The notes under the pieces are model-generated. The model saw only the letters and a program-made list of their open reading frames with translations, made no database searches and was not told where the DNA came from. From Antarcticirhabdus aurantiaca (GTDB taxonomy: Bacteria; Pseudomonadota; Alphaproteobacteria; Rhizobiales; Rhizobiaceae), in the NCBI RefSeq assembly GCF_009765365.1, contig NZ_VTOM01000010.1:62001-126000 (forward strand): a stretch of DNA of 64,000 nt. The letters run 5' to 3'. Made by a program: the position numbers and the translations under genes. Position 1 is the first letter of the stretch. Every line of letters begins with the position of its first letter. Shown one piece after another: positions 1 through 6,316 of this stretch.

Positions 1-2
1 GA

Positions 3-644
3 GAGCTTCACCTCGTCCTGTCAGGCTTCTTCTGCCGATACAAGCTTTTAGCAGATGGTTCGAGGCAAATCCTCGCGATCCTTCTCCCAGGCGATCTGTG
101 CGATCCAAACCTGTTTTCGAATGCGCCTTACGACTTCAGCGTGGGAGCGTTGGCTCGCGGTTGTACAGCGGCTCTGTCGCGGCCTCCGCTGCATGAACTG
201 TTTCGCCGGCCGGCCCTCGCTCGAGCGTTTTCCTTGACGAGACACTTCGATGACGCGCTGTCGCGCGAATGGCTTGTTAACGTTGGGCGCCGCGGCACAG
301 AGCAGCGTCTCGTGCGTCTCCTAAGTGAACTTACGTGGCGCTTGGAGGCTTTTGGGTTGTCGACGGGCAATAAGGTCACGCTTCCGCTGGTACAAGCTGA
401 TCTAGCTGATTCCATCGGCGTCACGCATGTCCATCTTTGCCGCACCTTGAAGCAGCTGCAGTCGGAGGGGCTTCTCCGAACCGAGCGTGGACGAATCGTC
501 ATCAGCGACGTTGCTGGCTTGAGGAAGGCAGTTGGCGAATGGCCATCCTACTTAGCTGGCTTGATCAGTGTCGCGACGCCTTTGCAAGAGCCGGTCGCGC
601 CCCGAAGGCAATTGGAAGCCTTCGTCGAGCCGCTGGCGATCTGA
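3..644 (+). CDS. Crp/Fnr family transcriptional regulator, 5' end cut by window edge
   Basis: The frame is open from the left edge and encodes 213 visible residues, so the true start lies outside the window. The first half reads as the end of a cyclic-nucleotide-binding-like beta roll, with the typical LLPGDLCD segment. The second half is a Crp-type winged helix: LPLVQADLADSIGVTHVHL is the HTH region, followed by RTLKQLQSEGLL and the wing RGRIVI. Full-length family members have about 230-250 residues, so only the first few tens are missing. The family senses oxygen, redox, NO or nutrient state; no Fe-S cysteine cluster can be judged because the N-terminus is absent. I infer a soluble DNA-binding regulator with unknown effector and targets. 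Confidence 0.85.
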   Translation, partial: ELHLVLSGFFCRYKLLADGSRQILAILLPGDLCDPNLFSNAPYDFSVGALARGCTAALSRPPLHELFRRPALARAFSLTRHFDDALSREWLVNVGRRGTEQRLVRLLSELTWRLEAFGLSTGNKVTLPLVQADLADSIGVTHVHLCRTLKQLQSEGLLRTERGRIVISDVAGLRKAVGEWPSYLAGLISVATPLQEPVAPRRQLEAFVEPLAI

Positions 645-689
645 GAGAGAGGTAGGCTCCGAATTTCTTGGCGCACTTGCTTCCCTCAA

Positions 690-1092
690 GCGGGGGGGGG
701 GCAGCGCAATGAGCAGGCGACCAAGGCGGTTGATGTCGGCGTCGGCGGTCCGATGCGCCGCCATTATCGCGGCTTCAACCTCCAGCGCGCGGCAAACGTC
801 GAGCGTGGTGCGGCGAGCGGCTCGCCGGATCCGGCTCGATCGAGAGCGGCAGATGGATCGTCACAGCCGACACGGGCTTGAGAAGAAATGAGCCCGAGCC
901 ACGCCGCGTTTCGACGACGCCGAGCGCCTGGAAGTGGCGCATGACCTCGCGCACGGTGGAGCGGCCGATGCCGGACGCCCCCATCACCTCGATTGCCCCG
1001 CGCATGTGGCTCGTCGGCGCCGTGCTCCTCGCGTTCGCGCCCGTGCTGGTGCTCGCTGCCGCGGCCTTGTCGGCGTCGACCAGAGGCTGCAC
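690..1092 (-). pseudogene. Decayed FadR/GntR-family regulator (frameshifted, C-terminally truncated)
   Basis: The minus strand encodes a GntR winged helix (GRSTVREVMRHFQALGVVE, then the wing RRGSGSFLL), but the frame leaves the family around 815-825. The adjacent frame then continues with typical FCD-domain text (LDVCRALEVEAA, then ADINRLGRLLIAL). The two pieces join into one FadR-like protein only if a frameshift is assumed. After LLIAL the similarity stops at a run of ten C (G on the plus strand) at 692-701, leaving roughly 100 or more residues of the ligand-binding domain missing. The N-terminal part of the HTH is also weak. I read this as a remnant rather than a working gene. A sequencing error could explain the shift but not the missing C-terminus. 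Confidence 0.65.
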
Positions 1093-1121
1093 GAGTGTGC
1101 CCGCTTTAAACGTGCCGACGC

Positions 1122-2339
1122 TCAGGTAAGGTCGAGGAGGGCAGAGACGGCGTGACGGTGCTCGGGCGACTCGGAGAAGCCGATCAGCACGTCGCCGCGG
1201 TCCGCCGGCCCGTCTAGGACGTTCAGCCAGTAAGCCTTCCCCGCGGCTTCCGCGTTTCGCCCAAGAACGTTGCGGTAGAGAAGGCCGATGAAGGCGTCGT
1301 CCGTCAGGCCGCCATAGGTCGCCGAGAATTCCGGCGACGCAACGAAGCGATCAGCGACATCGGCCGCCGCCATGCCCCGATCCATCGCGGCGGTCCAGAA
1401 TGCGAGTCCCGCAGCTTCAGGCGCCCGGTCGAAGGTGGCGTGATAGAGGCGCGTCGTAATGTCAGCATGAATGCCGGACCGCGGCGGGGACGGCGGAGAT
1501 GAGGGAGGCGCATCAGTGAGACCTCCGAGGCCCTTGCCGTCTTGGTGGCTGAAGTCGAGGCCGTGGAAGGAGGCCTGGCCGATCCCCGAGCCCTGCGTCT
1601 CGTTGACGCCGAGATAAACGCCAGCCTTGAAGTAAAACGCGTCGGACTGCCAGACCGGGTTGATGCGGCTGACCGAGGTGTAGATGTCGCCGTCTGCGAA
1701 GATCGACACCTCGAGCTGGTCGCCCTGCGCGTCGATCTTGTAGGAGAAGGTCTCGCCCAGGCTGATGCTGGGTGCCTTGCCCGCCGCATTCTTGAACAGG
1801 AACGTCGTCTCGGCGTTGCCGGAGCCGGCCTGGTCGTTGACGAAGTGGACGCTGTTCTTCTCCCAATATAGGCGCACGAGCTCGTCGTCCTGCCCATGGA
1901 TCTGGCCCACCACCACGCGCCCCGCCGAGCCGTCCGCCCGGGTCGGCACGGCATCCACCGACAGGGTGGCGGTCATTGTGCCGCCTTCGGCAAGGCTCCA
2001 GGCGGCGCGCTCGGAGCCGTTCATCTCGCGAAGCTCGGAGCGGGCATATTTTGAGCCGCTCGTCGTCGCTCCCTCCGCCATAGCGCGGAACACCATGGCG
2101 CCGTCCGCCCGGTCGAAAAAGTAGTTCGCATTCTCGTAGCCGATGAGGCTCTTCACCTCGACTGCCGTGCCGGTAATGCCTCCCTTCGAGTCCACGGGAA
2201 GCGTCAGCTTCCAGTTGGCGAGGTCGAAATGTGCGCTCGGGACAGTGTCGGTACTCAACGGAATCCAGCCGATCCGACCTGGGGAATGCCCGCGAGCGGT
2301 GGATTGGGGCAGGACGTCGAGCTCGGGGCTGCAGGTCAC
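1122..2339 (-). CDS. Polysaccharide lyase family 7 (alginate lyase) with C-terminal DUF4214
   Basis: The protein should cleave alginate-type uronate polymers by beta-elimination. The PL7 signature motifs appear in order: ARSELREM, GQIHG and YFKAGVYLG, carrying the conserved Arg, Gln/His and Lys/Tyr of the active-site cleft (about residues 55-275). A short Pro/Ser linker follows, then a DUF4214 module (about residues 290-405), a domain common in large secreted and type I-exported proteins. No N-terminal signal peptide is visible. The GTG at 2339 gives 405 residues but has no clear Shine-Dalgarno; a TTG at 2258 would start just before the catalytic domain. It lies 43 bp downstream of the DUF995 gene on the same strand. 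No type I exporter lies nearby. Confidence 0.85.
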   Translation of the reverse strand: MTCSPELDVLPQSTARGHSPGRIGWIPLSTDTVPSAHFDLANWKLTLPVDSKGGITGTAVEVKSLIGYENANYFFDRADGAMVFRAMAEGATTSGSKYARSELREMNGSERAAWSLAEGGTMTATLSVDAVPTRADGSAGRVVVGQIHGQDDELVRLYWEKNSVHFVNDQAGSGNAETTFLFKNAAGKAPSISLGETFSYKIDAQGDQLEVSIFADGDIYTSVSRINPVWQSDAFYFKAGVYLGVNETQGSGIGQASFHGLDFSHQDGKGLGGLTDAPPSSPPSPPRSGIHADITTRLYHATFDRAPEAAGLAFWTAAMDRGMAAADVADRFVASPEFSATYGGLTDDAFIGLLYRNVLGRNAEAAGKAYWLNVLDGPADRGDVLIGFSESPEHRHAVSALLDLT

Positions 2340-2382
2340 CCCGACAGTGGCAGAGGCGCGTTAACGCGTGGTGAAGTGCTCG

Positions 2383-2859
2383 TCAGCGCCGCGCGAGGGC
2401 GCGCTCGATGACTGGGCTTATCCGATTGCCAACGGACACACGGCCCGCCTCCTTTGAGCCGCCAAAGACGCTGTACCACTCGCTGCGGTCGTCGTGCTGT
2501 TTCCAGATCACGCTGCCGACGCGGCGATGACTCCAGCATGAGCGATGCCTGCTTGCGCCGCCAGCGATCCGCTGCCAGCGGATGTCAACGCACAGACGAC
2601 CCTTGCCATCGATGCGCCAGCTTCCGGTGCCCACCCGCTCGTCTGGTGCGTTCTCATATGCCTGGAGCGCACCGGACGGAGCAAAGTAGATTCCGGTCGG
2701 CCGCTCCTTCCACGCCCAGGTTCTGCCGGCGTAGATCTGGCGAATCTCTGCCGGATCAACGGCACGAGACAGGTTGGGCAACTGTGCCGACCAAGCTGAG
2801 GCCGACAAGAGCGCTGACGCAAGGAAGCTCGTTCCAGCAAGGTAACCCGCGAAGCTCAT
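2383..2859 (-). CDS. DUF995-family exported protein
   Basis: The 158-residue product starts with a classical signal peptide (hydrophobic GTSFLASALLSASAWSA, cleavage probably after AWSA), so it should be periplasmic or secreted. The body, with the segments IYAGRTWAWK, GTGSWRID and GRLCVDIRW, matches the DUF995 family of rhizobial-type bacteria, whose function is unknown. I chose the ATG at 2859 rather than 2865 because a perfect AGGAGG lies six bases upstream of it and would touch the other ATG. The gene precedes the alginate lyase on the same strand with a 43-bp gap, so the two may be co-transcribed. Confidence 0.7.
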   Translation of the reverse strand: MSFAGYLAGTSFLASALLSASAWSAQLPNLSRAVDPAEIRQIYAGRTWAWKERPTGIYFAPSGALQAYENAPDERVGTGSWRIDGKGRLCVDIRWQRIAGGASRHRSCWSHRRVGSVIWKQHDDRSEWYSVFGGSKEAGRVSVGNRISPVIERALARR

Positions 2860-3170
2860 ATGCATCCTCCTATTCGCTTCCGATCAGAGGGAGCGCCAGG
2901 GGGCGGCAAATCAATCGTCCAAGTTAATCCAAATCTATCCATCCGCGAAAAAGTCTTCTTTGCCGCCCTCAGCTCGGCACGGCCCTGATACGGTATCGAA
3001 CCCGCGGCAGCAGGCCGCACCACGGTCGCTCGTAACGATCCGTCGTCTTCGGCTCGCACCGGGTCGCTTCATCCTCAACTAATCTGCTCGCCGCCGGCGC
3101 GAAACTCGGGCGCCTGTGGGTGTGGCGGAATGCGTGAAGGACGACGCGGTTTGAACGCTCAAAAGCCCCG
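2860..3170. other. Intergenic stretch, no gene seen
   Basis: About 310 bases between the small operon ending at 3171 and the DUF995 start. Parts of 2900-2960 are less GC-rich than the surroundings and could hold the DUF995 promoter. I see no convincing coding frame, tRNA or terminator here. Confidence 0.5.
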
Positions 3171-3284
3171 CTATCCCGTGATCTTGGGCTTCGGTCGCCA
3201 TCCGGGCATCGCCGCTGAGAGCGGTTCCGCCGAGGCGATGTTGGGCAGCGCGAGTGCCAAGCATAGGAGAGCGGCGCGGATCAT
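3171..3284 (-). CDS. Small exported peptide (37 aa), translationally coupled
   Basis: The ATG at 3284 overlaps the TGA of the preceding gene as ATGA, a strong sign of translational coupling. The product has 37 residues: a short positive start (MIRAA), a hydrophobic core (LLCLALALPNIASA) with a plausible signal-peptidase site after ASA, and a remaining tail of only about 18 residues that is Pro/Lys-rich. I do not recognise the tail. It may be a genuine secreted small peptide or the stub of a longer gene. It is the last member of a three-gene minus-strand operon (3557-3772, 3281-3538, this gene). Confidence 0.4.
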   Translation of the reverse strand: MIRAALLCLALALPNIASAEPLSAAMPGWRPKPKITG

Positions 3285-3538
3285 TCGTCCGAGAACTCCT
3301 TCGGCAACTCGCCGAACTTGGCGAGGAGCACGGGTTCGTTCTGCAGCTCGCCGCTCTCGTCGTCCAGGTCCATCTGCAAGGCGATGAAGCCGACGATCTT
3401 GGCGTTGAAGTTGTCGCGACCGCGCTCGGCGCGACGGCGAGCATCGTCGGCCGTCTTGAACGGGAAGGGCGTGCCCGGCCGGAAGCCCTTGCCCTTCTTC
3501 TCGAACCCTTGCGCCATGTAGACGGTCTTCGTGGCCAT
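3281..3538 (-). CDS. Small conserved hypothetical protein (85 aa)
   Basis: The product has 85 residues, is soluble and charged, with no signal peptide or membrane segment. Its N-terminus (MATKTVYMAQGFEKK) and the middle stretch rich in Arg/Ala/Asp resemble short alphaproteobacterial proteins of unknown role; I cannot name a family with certainty. A strong GGGAGG lies six bases before the ATG at 3538. Nineteen bases separate it from the upstream small gene and its stop overlaps the start of the next, so it sits in the middle of a compact operon. Confidence 0.6.
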   Translation of the reverse strand: MATKTVYMAQGFEKKGKGFRPGTPFPFKTADDARRRAERGRDNFNAKIVGFIALQMDLDDESGELQNEPVLLAKFGELPKEFSDE

Positions 3539-3556
3539 GCGATCCTCCCTTTTGTG

Positions 3557-3772
3557 TCAGCGGTGCGCGGGCAGGCCGCGGCGGGCGTAGCCGTACGAGA
3601 CGGCGCCGTTCAGCCGCTCCACCTCGCCCTCGAGCCAGGCGTTGCGGATCAAGAGCTCCCAAACGGCCGCACGCACGTCGCCGCCACAAGCCTGCGCCGC
3701 CGCGTCGATGCTGGCCCCAACGTCGATGTCGGCGGGCGGCGGGCTGGAGGAGCGGACGGCAGCGTTCGACAT
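3557..3772 (-). CDS. Small hypothetical protein (71 aa)
   Basis: The ATG at 3772 is preceded by AGGAG at a nine-base spacing. The 71-residue product has a Pro/Ser-rich first 20 residues and then a compact helical part (VRAAVWELLIRNAWLEGEVE) that could form an amphipathic helix or short coiled coil. I do not recognise the family. It leads the minus-strand operon with the two small genes that follow. The DUF3572 gene diverges from it 118 bp away, so the shared gap may carry both promoters. Confidence 0.5.
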   Translation of the reverse strand: MSNAAVRSSSPPPADIDVGASIDAAAQACGGDVRAAVWELLIRNAWLEGEVERLNGAVSYGYARRGLPAHR

Positions 3773-3890
3773 GGGGCAGGGCTCCTGATTCGGCCCGGAC
3801 ATCATGGCACGTCCGCCGTTGATGTTCACGTCTTGTTCTTGTCGTCGCTTCCGACCATCATCACGCGGAGACGGCGATTCGAGGTGTGCC

Positions 3891-4211
3891 ATGCTGGAAT
3901 TGACGAACATGAGGAAGGTCGCCGGCGCAGGTGTGGACCCGCAGGCGGTCGGCATCGAAGCGCTGAACTTTCTCTCCGAGGACCCGAAGCTCTTCCAGCG
4001 CTTCCTCGATATGTCGGGCCTGGAGGTCGAGCAGCTGCGCGCCGAGGCTGCCAAGCCTGCCTTCTTCGCCGGGCTCCTCGACTTCATCCTCGCCTACGAG
4101 CCAACGACGATGGACTTTGCCGGCCGCGCCGGGCTCGACCCCGCTGCCGTGCAGATCGCGCGCGATAAGCTGGCGCCGGAGAGGGGGCAATTGGACGGAT
4201 TGGACGGATGA
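3891..4211 (+). CDS. DUF3572 family protein
   Basis: The 106-residue product is a small, all-helical soluble protein. The pattern AEAIGIEALNFL-like (here QAVGIEALNFLSEDP), then LFQRFLDMSGLE, FFAGLLDFIL and the tail EPTTMDFA is characteristic of DUF3572, a family found almost only in alphaproteobacteria and without known function. I used the ATG at 3891, which has GAGGTG five bases upstream; a second ATG at 3909 is possible. The last codons (DGLDG) fall in the first arm of a large inverted repeat. The gene converges on the tRNA-Gly gene. Confidence 0.75.
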   Translation: MLELTNMRKVAGAGVDPQAVGIEALNFLSEDPKLFQRFLDMSGLEVEQLRAEAAKPAFFAGLLDFILAYEPTTMDFAGRAGLDPAAVQIARDKLAPERGQLDGLDG

Positions 4212-4268
4212 CGATTGTTCGCGGTGGTTCGTGGCTGCCCAGCCTTATCCGTCCAATATCCGTCCAAT
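4189..4268. repeat. Large inverted repeat made of repeated TTGGACGGA units
   Basis: The left arm at 4189-4209 contains TTGGACGGA twice in tandem; the right arm at 4247-4268 contains the inverse TCCGTCCAA twice. The arms can pair over about 21 bases with a two-base bulge, leaving a loop of some 37 bases. The left arm covers the end of the DUF3572 gene including its stop codon. The structure lies 46 bp beyond the 3' end of the convergent tRNA-Gly. It may act as a bidirectional terminator or be the trace of a mobile or repeat element. Confidence 0.6.
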
Positions 4269-4313
4269 TTTCGGGACGGTTGGATCAGGAAGCCAGCAAA
4301 GCCTTGATTTTGT

Positions 4314-4388
4314 TGGAGCGGGCGATGGGAATCGAACCCACGACATTCAGCTTGGGAAGCTGACGTTCTACCTCTGAACTACGCCCGC
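4314..4388 (-). tRNA. tRNA-Gly (anticodon CCC)
   Basis: Read on the minus strand, the acceptor GCGGGCG pairs with CGCCCGC at the 3' end. The D-arm contains AGTTCAGAGGTAGAAC, the anticodon stem TCAGC/GCTGA carries the loop TTCCCAA giving anticodon CCC, and the T-arm contains GGTTCGATTCC. The 3' CCA is encoded (4314-4316). It reads the GGG glycine codon. Confidence 0.95.
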
Positions 4389-4468
4389 ATCCCGAGGTGG
4401 GCAAACCGTAGCGGAGCCCGCCTGCTCATGCAAGCGGGCTCCGGCGCAAAGATACGGGCGGATCGGCG

Positions 4469-4654
4469 TCAGGCTTCGGGCAGCTTGGCCCGGGCCGCGC
4501 GGATCGTATCGGCCAGCCCCTGCAGGTCCAGTCGTTCGGCTTCGGCCATGAGGTAGCTCAGCATCACGCCCATGGCGTGGAGGTCCGCGTCGCGGTTTCC
4601 CTGCTCCAGAGTCGAGGGCTCCGCACGGAGCTTGCGCGGGAACTGAAGGATCAC
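4469..4654 (-). CDS. Small protein translationally coupled to the AHL synthase
   Basis: A GTG at 4654 overlaps the luxI stop codon as GTGA and opens a 61-residue frame. The product is soluble, helical and acidic-basic mixed (GVMLSYLMAEAERLDLQGL, then DTIRAARAKL), without membrane or signal segments. Its position recalls CinS of Rhizobium leguminosarum, a small protein coupled to the synthase gene cinI that acts as an anti-repressor; I cannot show sequence homology here. It may modulate a regulator of the quorum-sensing circuit. The overlap means its synthesis depends on luxI translation. Confidence 0.6.
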   Translation of the reverse strand: MILQFPRKLRAEPSTLEQGNRDADLHAMGVMLSYLMAEAERLDLQGLADTIRAARAKLPEA

Positions 4655-5343
4655 AGAAAGGCCTCCGGAACGGGATGTTGGTCGATGCGGCGCGGCTGGG
4701 ATGCAGGGGCCGGATCCGTGTCCACGAAGCGCAGAACGGGTCCGCGGCGGCGGATCTGCGTCCCTTCGATGCCCGTCGCCGCCCGGACGCCTTCGAGAGC
4801 CTCCGGGGCGCAGCGAAACATGGCGGCCACGCAACTCGTTCCGGCGATGGTCTGCGGCAGGCCGAGGACCTCGACGTCCCAGCCGAAATCCGCCCATCGC
4901 GGCAGCCAGTAGGTTTCCTGAACGCCGCCGATGGCGCTGATGCCCTCGTCGAGGCAGTATTCCATCACGGCCGCCACCATCGCGCCCGCGACGCCCTGAT
5001 GGCCGCGGCGGCGGCTGGCGGGCACCACGAACATGCGCGTCCAATCCGCCTGGTGCCGAGCGCCGGGCAGGCCGCGCGAGGCAAGGGTCGGAAAAACCTC
5101 CGACAGGAGATTGGGCCGATGGCAGGGCACGAGGCGGGTGCCGGCGACGAGGCTTCCCTCGTGGTACCCGAGGAGGTGGAAGGCGTCGTCCGTGTCGAAC
5201 TGGTCGGTCTCGAGACCGAGCTCGTTCGGGGGGAACCAGCCCTTCTCCAGCGTGTAGCACCGGTAGCGCCACCGGAAATAATCGTCGAGCGCGCTTTCGT
5301 AGAGGTGGCGGTTGGTCGCGCAAACAACATGGACGTCCAGCAT
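4651..5343 (-). CDS. luxI: Acyl-homoserine-lactone synthase (LuxI family)
   Basis: The enzyme makes an acyl-homoserine lactone from S-adenosylmethionine and an acyl carrier. It has 230 residues, slightly long for the family. The conserved N-terminal residues are visible: R26 in RWRYRCYTLEKGW, W36, D47 and D50 in ETDQFD, R70 in AGTRLVP, F84 and R103. Where most family members have Glu before the conserved Arg (E-x-x-R), this protein has D100 (DWTR). The ATG at 5343 has GGAGG about six bases upstream. luxR lies upstream on the same strand, and a 20-bp palindrome sits 57 bp before the start, so expression is probably autoinduced through LuxR. Confidence 0.93.
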   Translation of the reverse strand: MLDVHVVCATNRHLYESALDDYFRWRYRCYTLEKGWFPPNELGLETDQFDTDDAFHLLGYHEGSLVAGTRLVPCHRPNLLSEVFPTLASRGLPGARHQADWTRMFVVPASRRRGHQGVAGAMVAAVMEYCLDEGISAIGGVQETYWLPRWADFGWDVEVLGLPQTIAGTSCVAAMFRCAPEALEGVRAATGIEGTQIRRRGPVLRFVDTDPAPASQPRRIDQHPVPEAFL

Positions 5344-5400
5344 GGTCGGCCTCCGCGGCTTTGCTTGCCGCGAAGGTGACCTAGAGGCACGGGAGCAGCC

Positions 5401-5420
5401 ACTCCCCCGAACGGGGGAGT
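5401..5420. promoter_or_regulatory. lux-box-like 20-bp palindrome upstream of luxI
   Basis: The plus strand reads ACTCCCCCGAACGGGGGAGT: eight-base arms around a four-base centre, total 20 bp, the usual size of LuxR-type binding sites. It ends 57 bp before the luxI start and starts 14 bp past the luxR stop. A terminator is less likely because no T-run follows in either direction. Confidence 0.6.
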
Positions 5421-5433
5421 TGCCCGCCGCCGG

Positions 5434-6156
5434 TCAGCTGGCGATGATGCCGAGGCGACAGCCTTCGGCCACCGCCTGCGCCATGGTCGCGACGTCGAGC
5501 TTGGTCCGCAGCGTTCGCCGGTAGGTGCGCACCGTTTCCAGGCCGATGCCGAGGATTTGCGAGGTTTCCCAGGCCGACTTGCCCGCCGCCGCCCAGTGCA
5601 GGCACTCGCGCTCGCGCGTCGTCAGCTCCGGAAGGTCCCGAAGCGGCTGAAAGGCCGCGCGCGCGGCGCCGGCCGCGAAGACGCTCATGACGTGAAGCGC
5701 CGCCAGTTCCCGGTCCGAGGATTGCGCCGGCCGGTCGGTGGCGAAGGCGCAGGCCTGCTGCCAACTGTCCGACGAGAACATCGGCACGATGAAGCCGTCC
5801 ACGAGACCGCAGCTCTGCGCCTCGTCCATCACGCGCAACGCAGAACGATCCTCCGCGCCGATCGCCAGATCGCTCCAGCGATAAGGCTCGGTGGTGCGCA
5901 TCGCCGCTTGGCCGACGCGATCGTGGTGGAAGTGCTCTTCGGCCGTGTAGCGCTCGTACCAGGCCTCCGGCCAGGCGTTGAGCATCACGAAGGGCTCCAG
6001 CCGCTGATTGGGCAGCGGCAGGCCGGTCAGGATGAAATAGGGATAGCCGAGCGAGGCGCTGGTGATCCGCAGCCGGTCGAGAATGGCGGACGGGTCACGC
6101 AGCCGCTTCACGTCGTCGATGAAGTCGAAGGCGACATGCTCGATCTGCAAGGTCAA
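5434..6156 (-). CDS. luxR: LuxR family AHL-responsive transcriptional regulator
   Basis: The protein binds an acyl-homoserine lactone and then DNA. The N-terminal autoinducer-binding domain (about residues 20-165) keeps the key pocket residues W66, Y70, D79 and W94, matching W57, Y61, D70 and W85 of TraR. The Pro that usually follows the Asp is Arg here. A GerE-type HTH occupies about residues 178-235 (LTTRERECLHWAAAGKSAWE, then TVRTYRRTLRTKL). The start is a TTG at 6156 with AAGGA upstream; no in-frame ATG fits. The linked luxI and the palindrome between them make a self-contained quorum-sensing unit. Confidence 0.9.
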   Translation of the reverse strand: MTLQIEHVAFDFIDDVKRLRDPSAILDRLRITSASLGYPYFILTGLPLPNQRLEPFVMLNAWPEAWYERYTAEEHFHHDRVGQAAMRTTEPYRWSDLAIGAEDRSALRVMDEAQSCGLVDGFIVPMFSSDSWQQACAFATDRPAQSSDRELAALHVMSVFAAGAARAAFQPLRDLPELTTRERECLHWAAAGKSAWETSQILGIGLETVRTYRRTLRTKLDVATMAQAVAEGCRLGIIAS

Positions 6157-6316
6157 AGTACCGGTCCTTGGTTCGACGAGCGCGATTCGAAGACGCCTCC
6201 GCCTTTACAAGCCTTTACCCGATGACCGAGGAGGGAAGGAACCGCCCTGCGCTGGCAGGTCTGCAACCTTGAGTATACTTATATTATAACGTATTACTTA
6301 TAGTTTCGCGATCGTC

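Noticed and set aside
5401-5420. The same palindrome read as a luxR terminator
   Set aside because: No T-run follows on either strand, and the length and place fit a LuxR-type site better.
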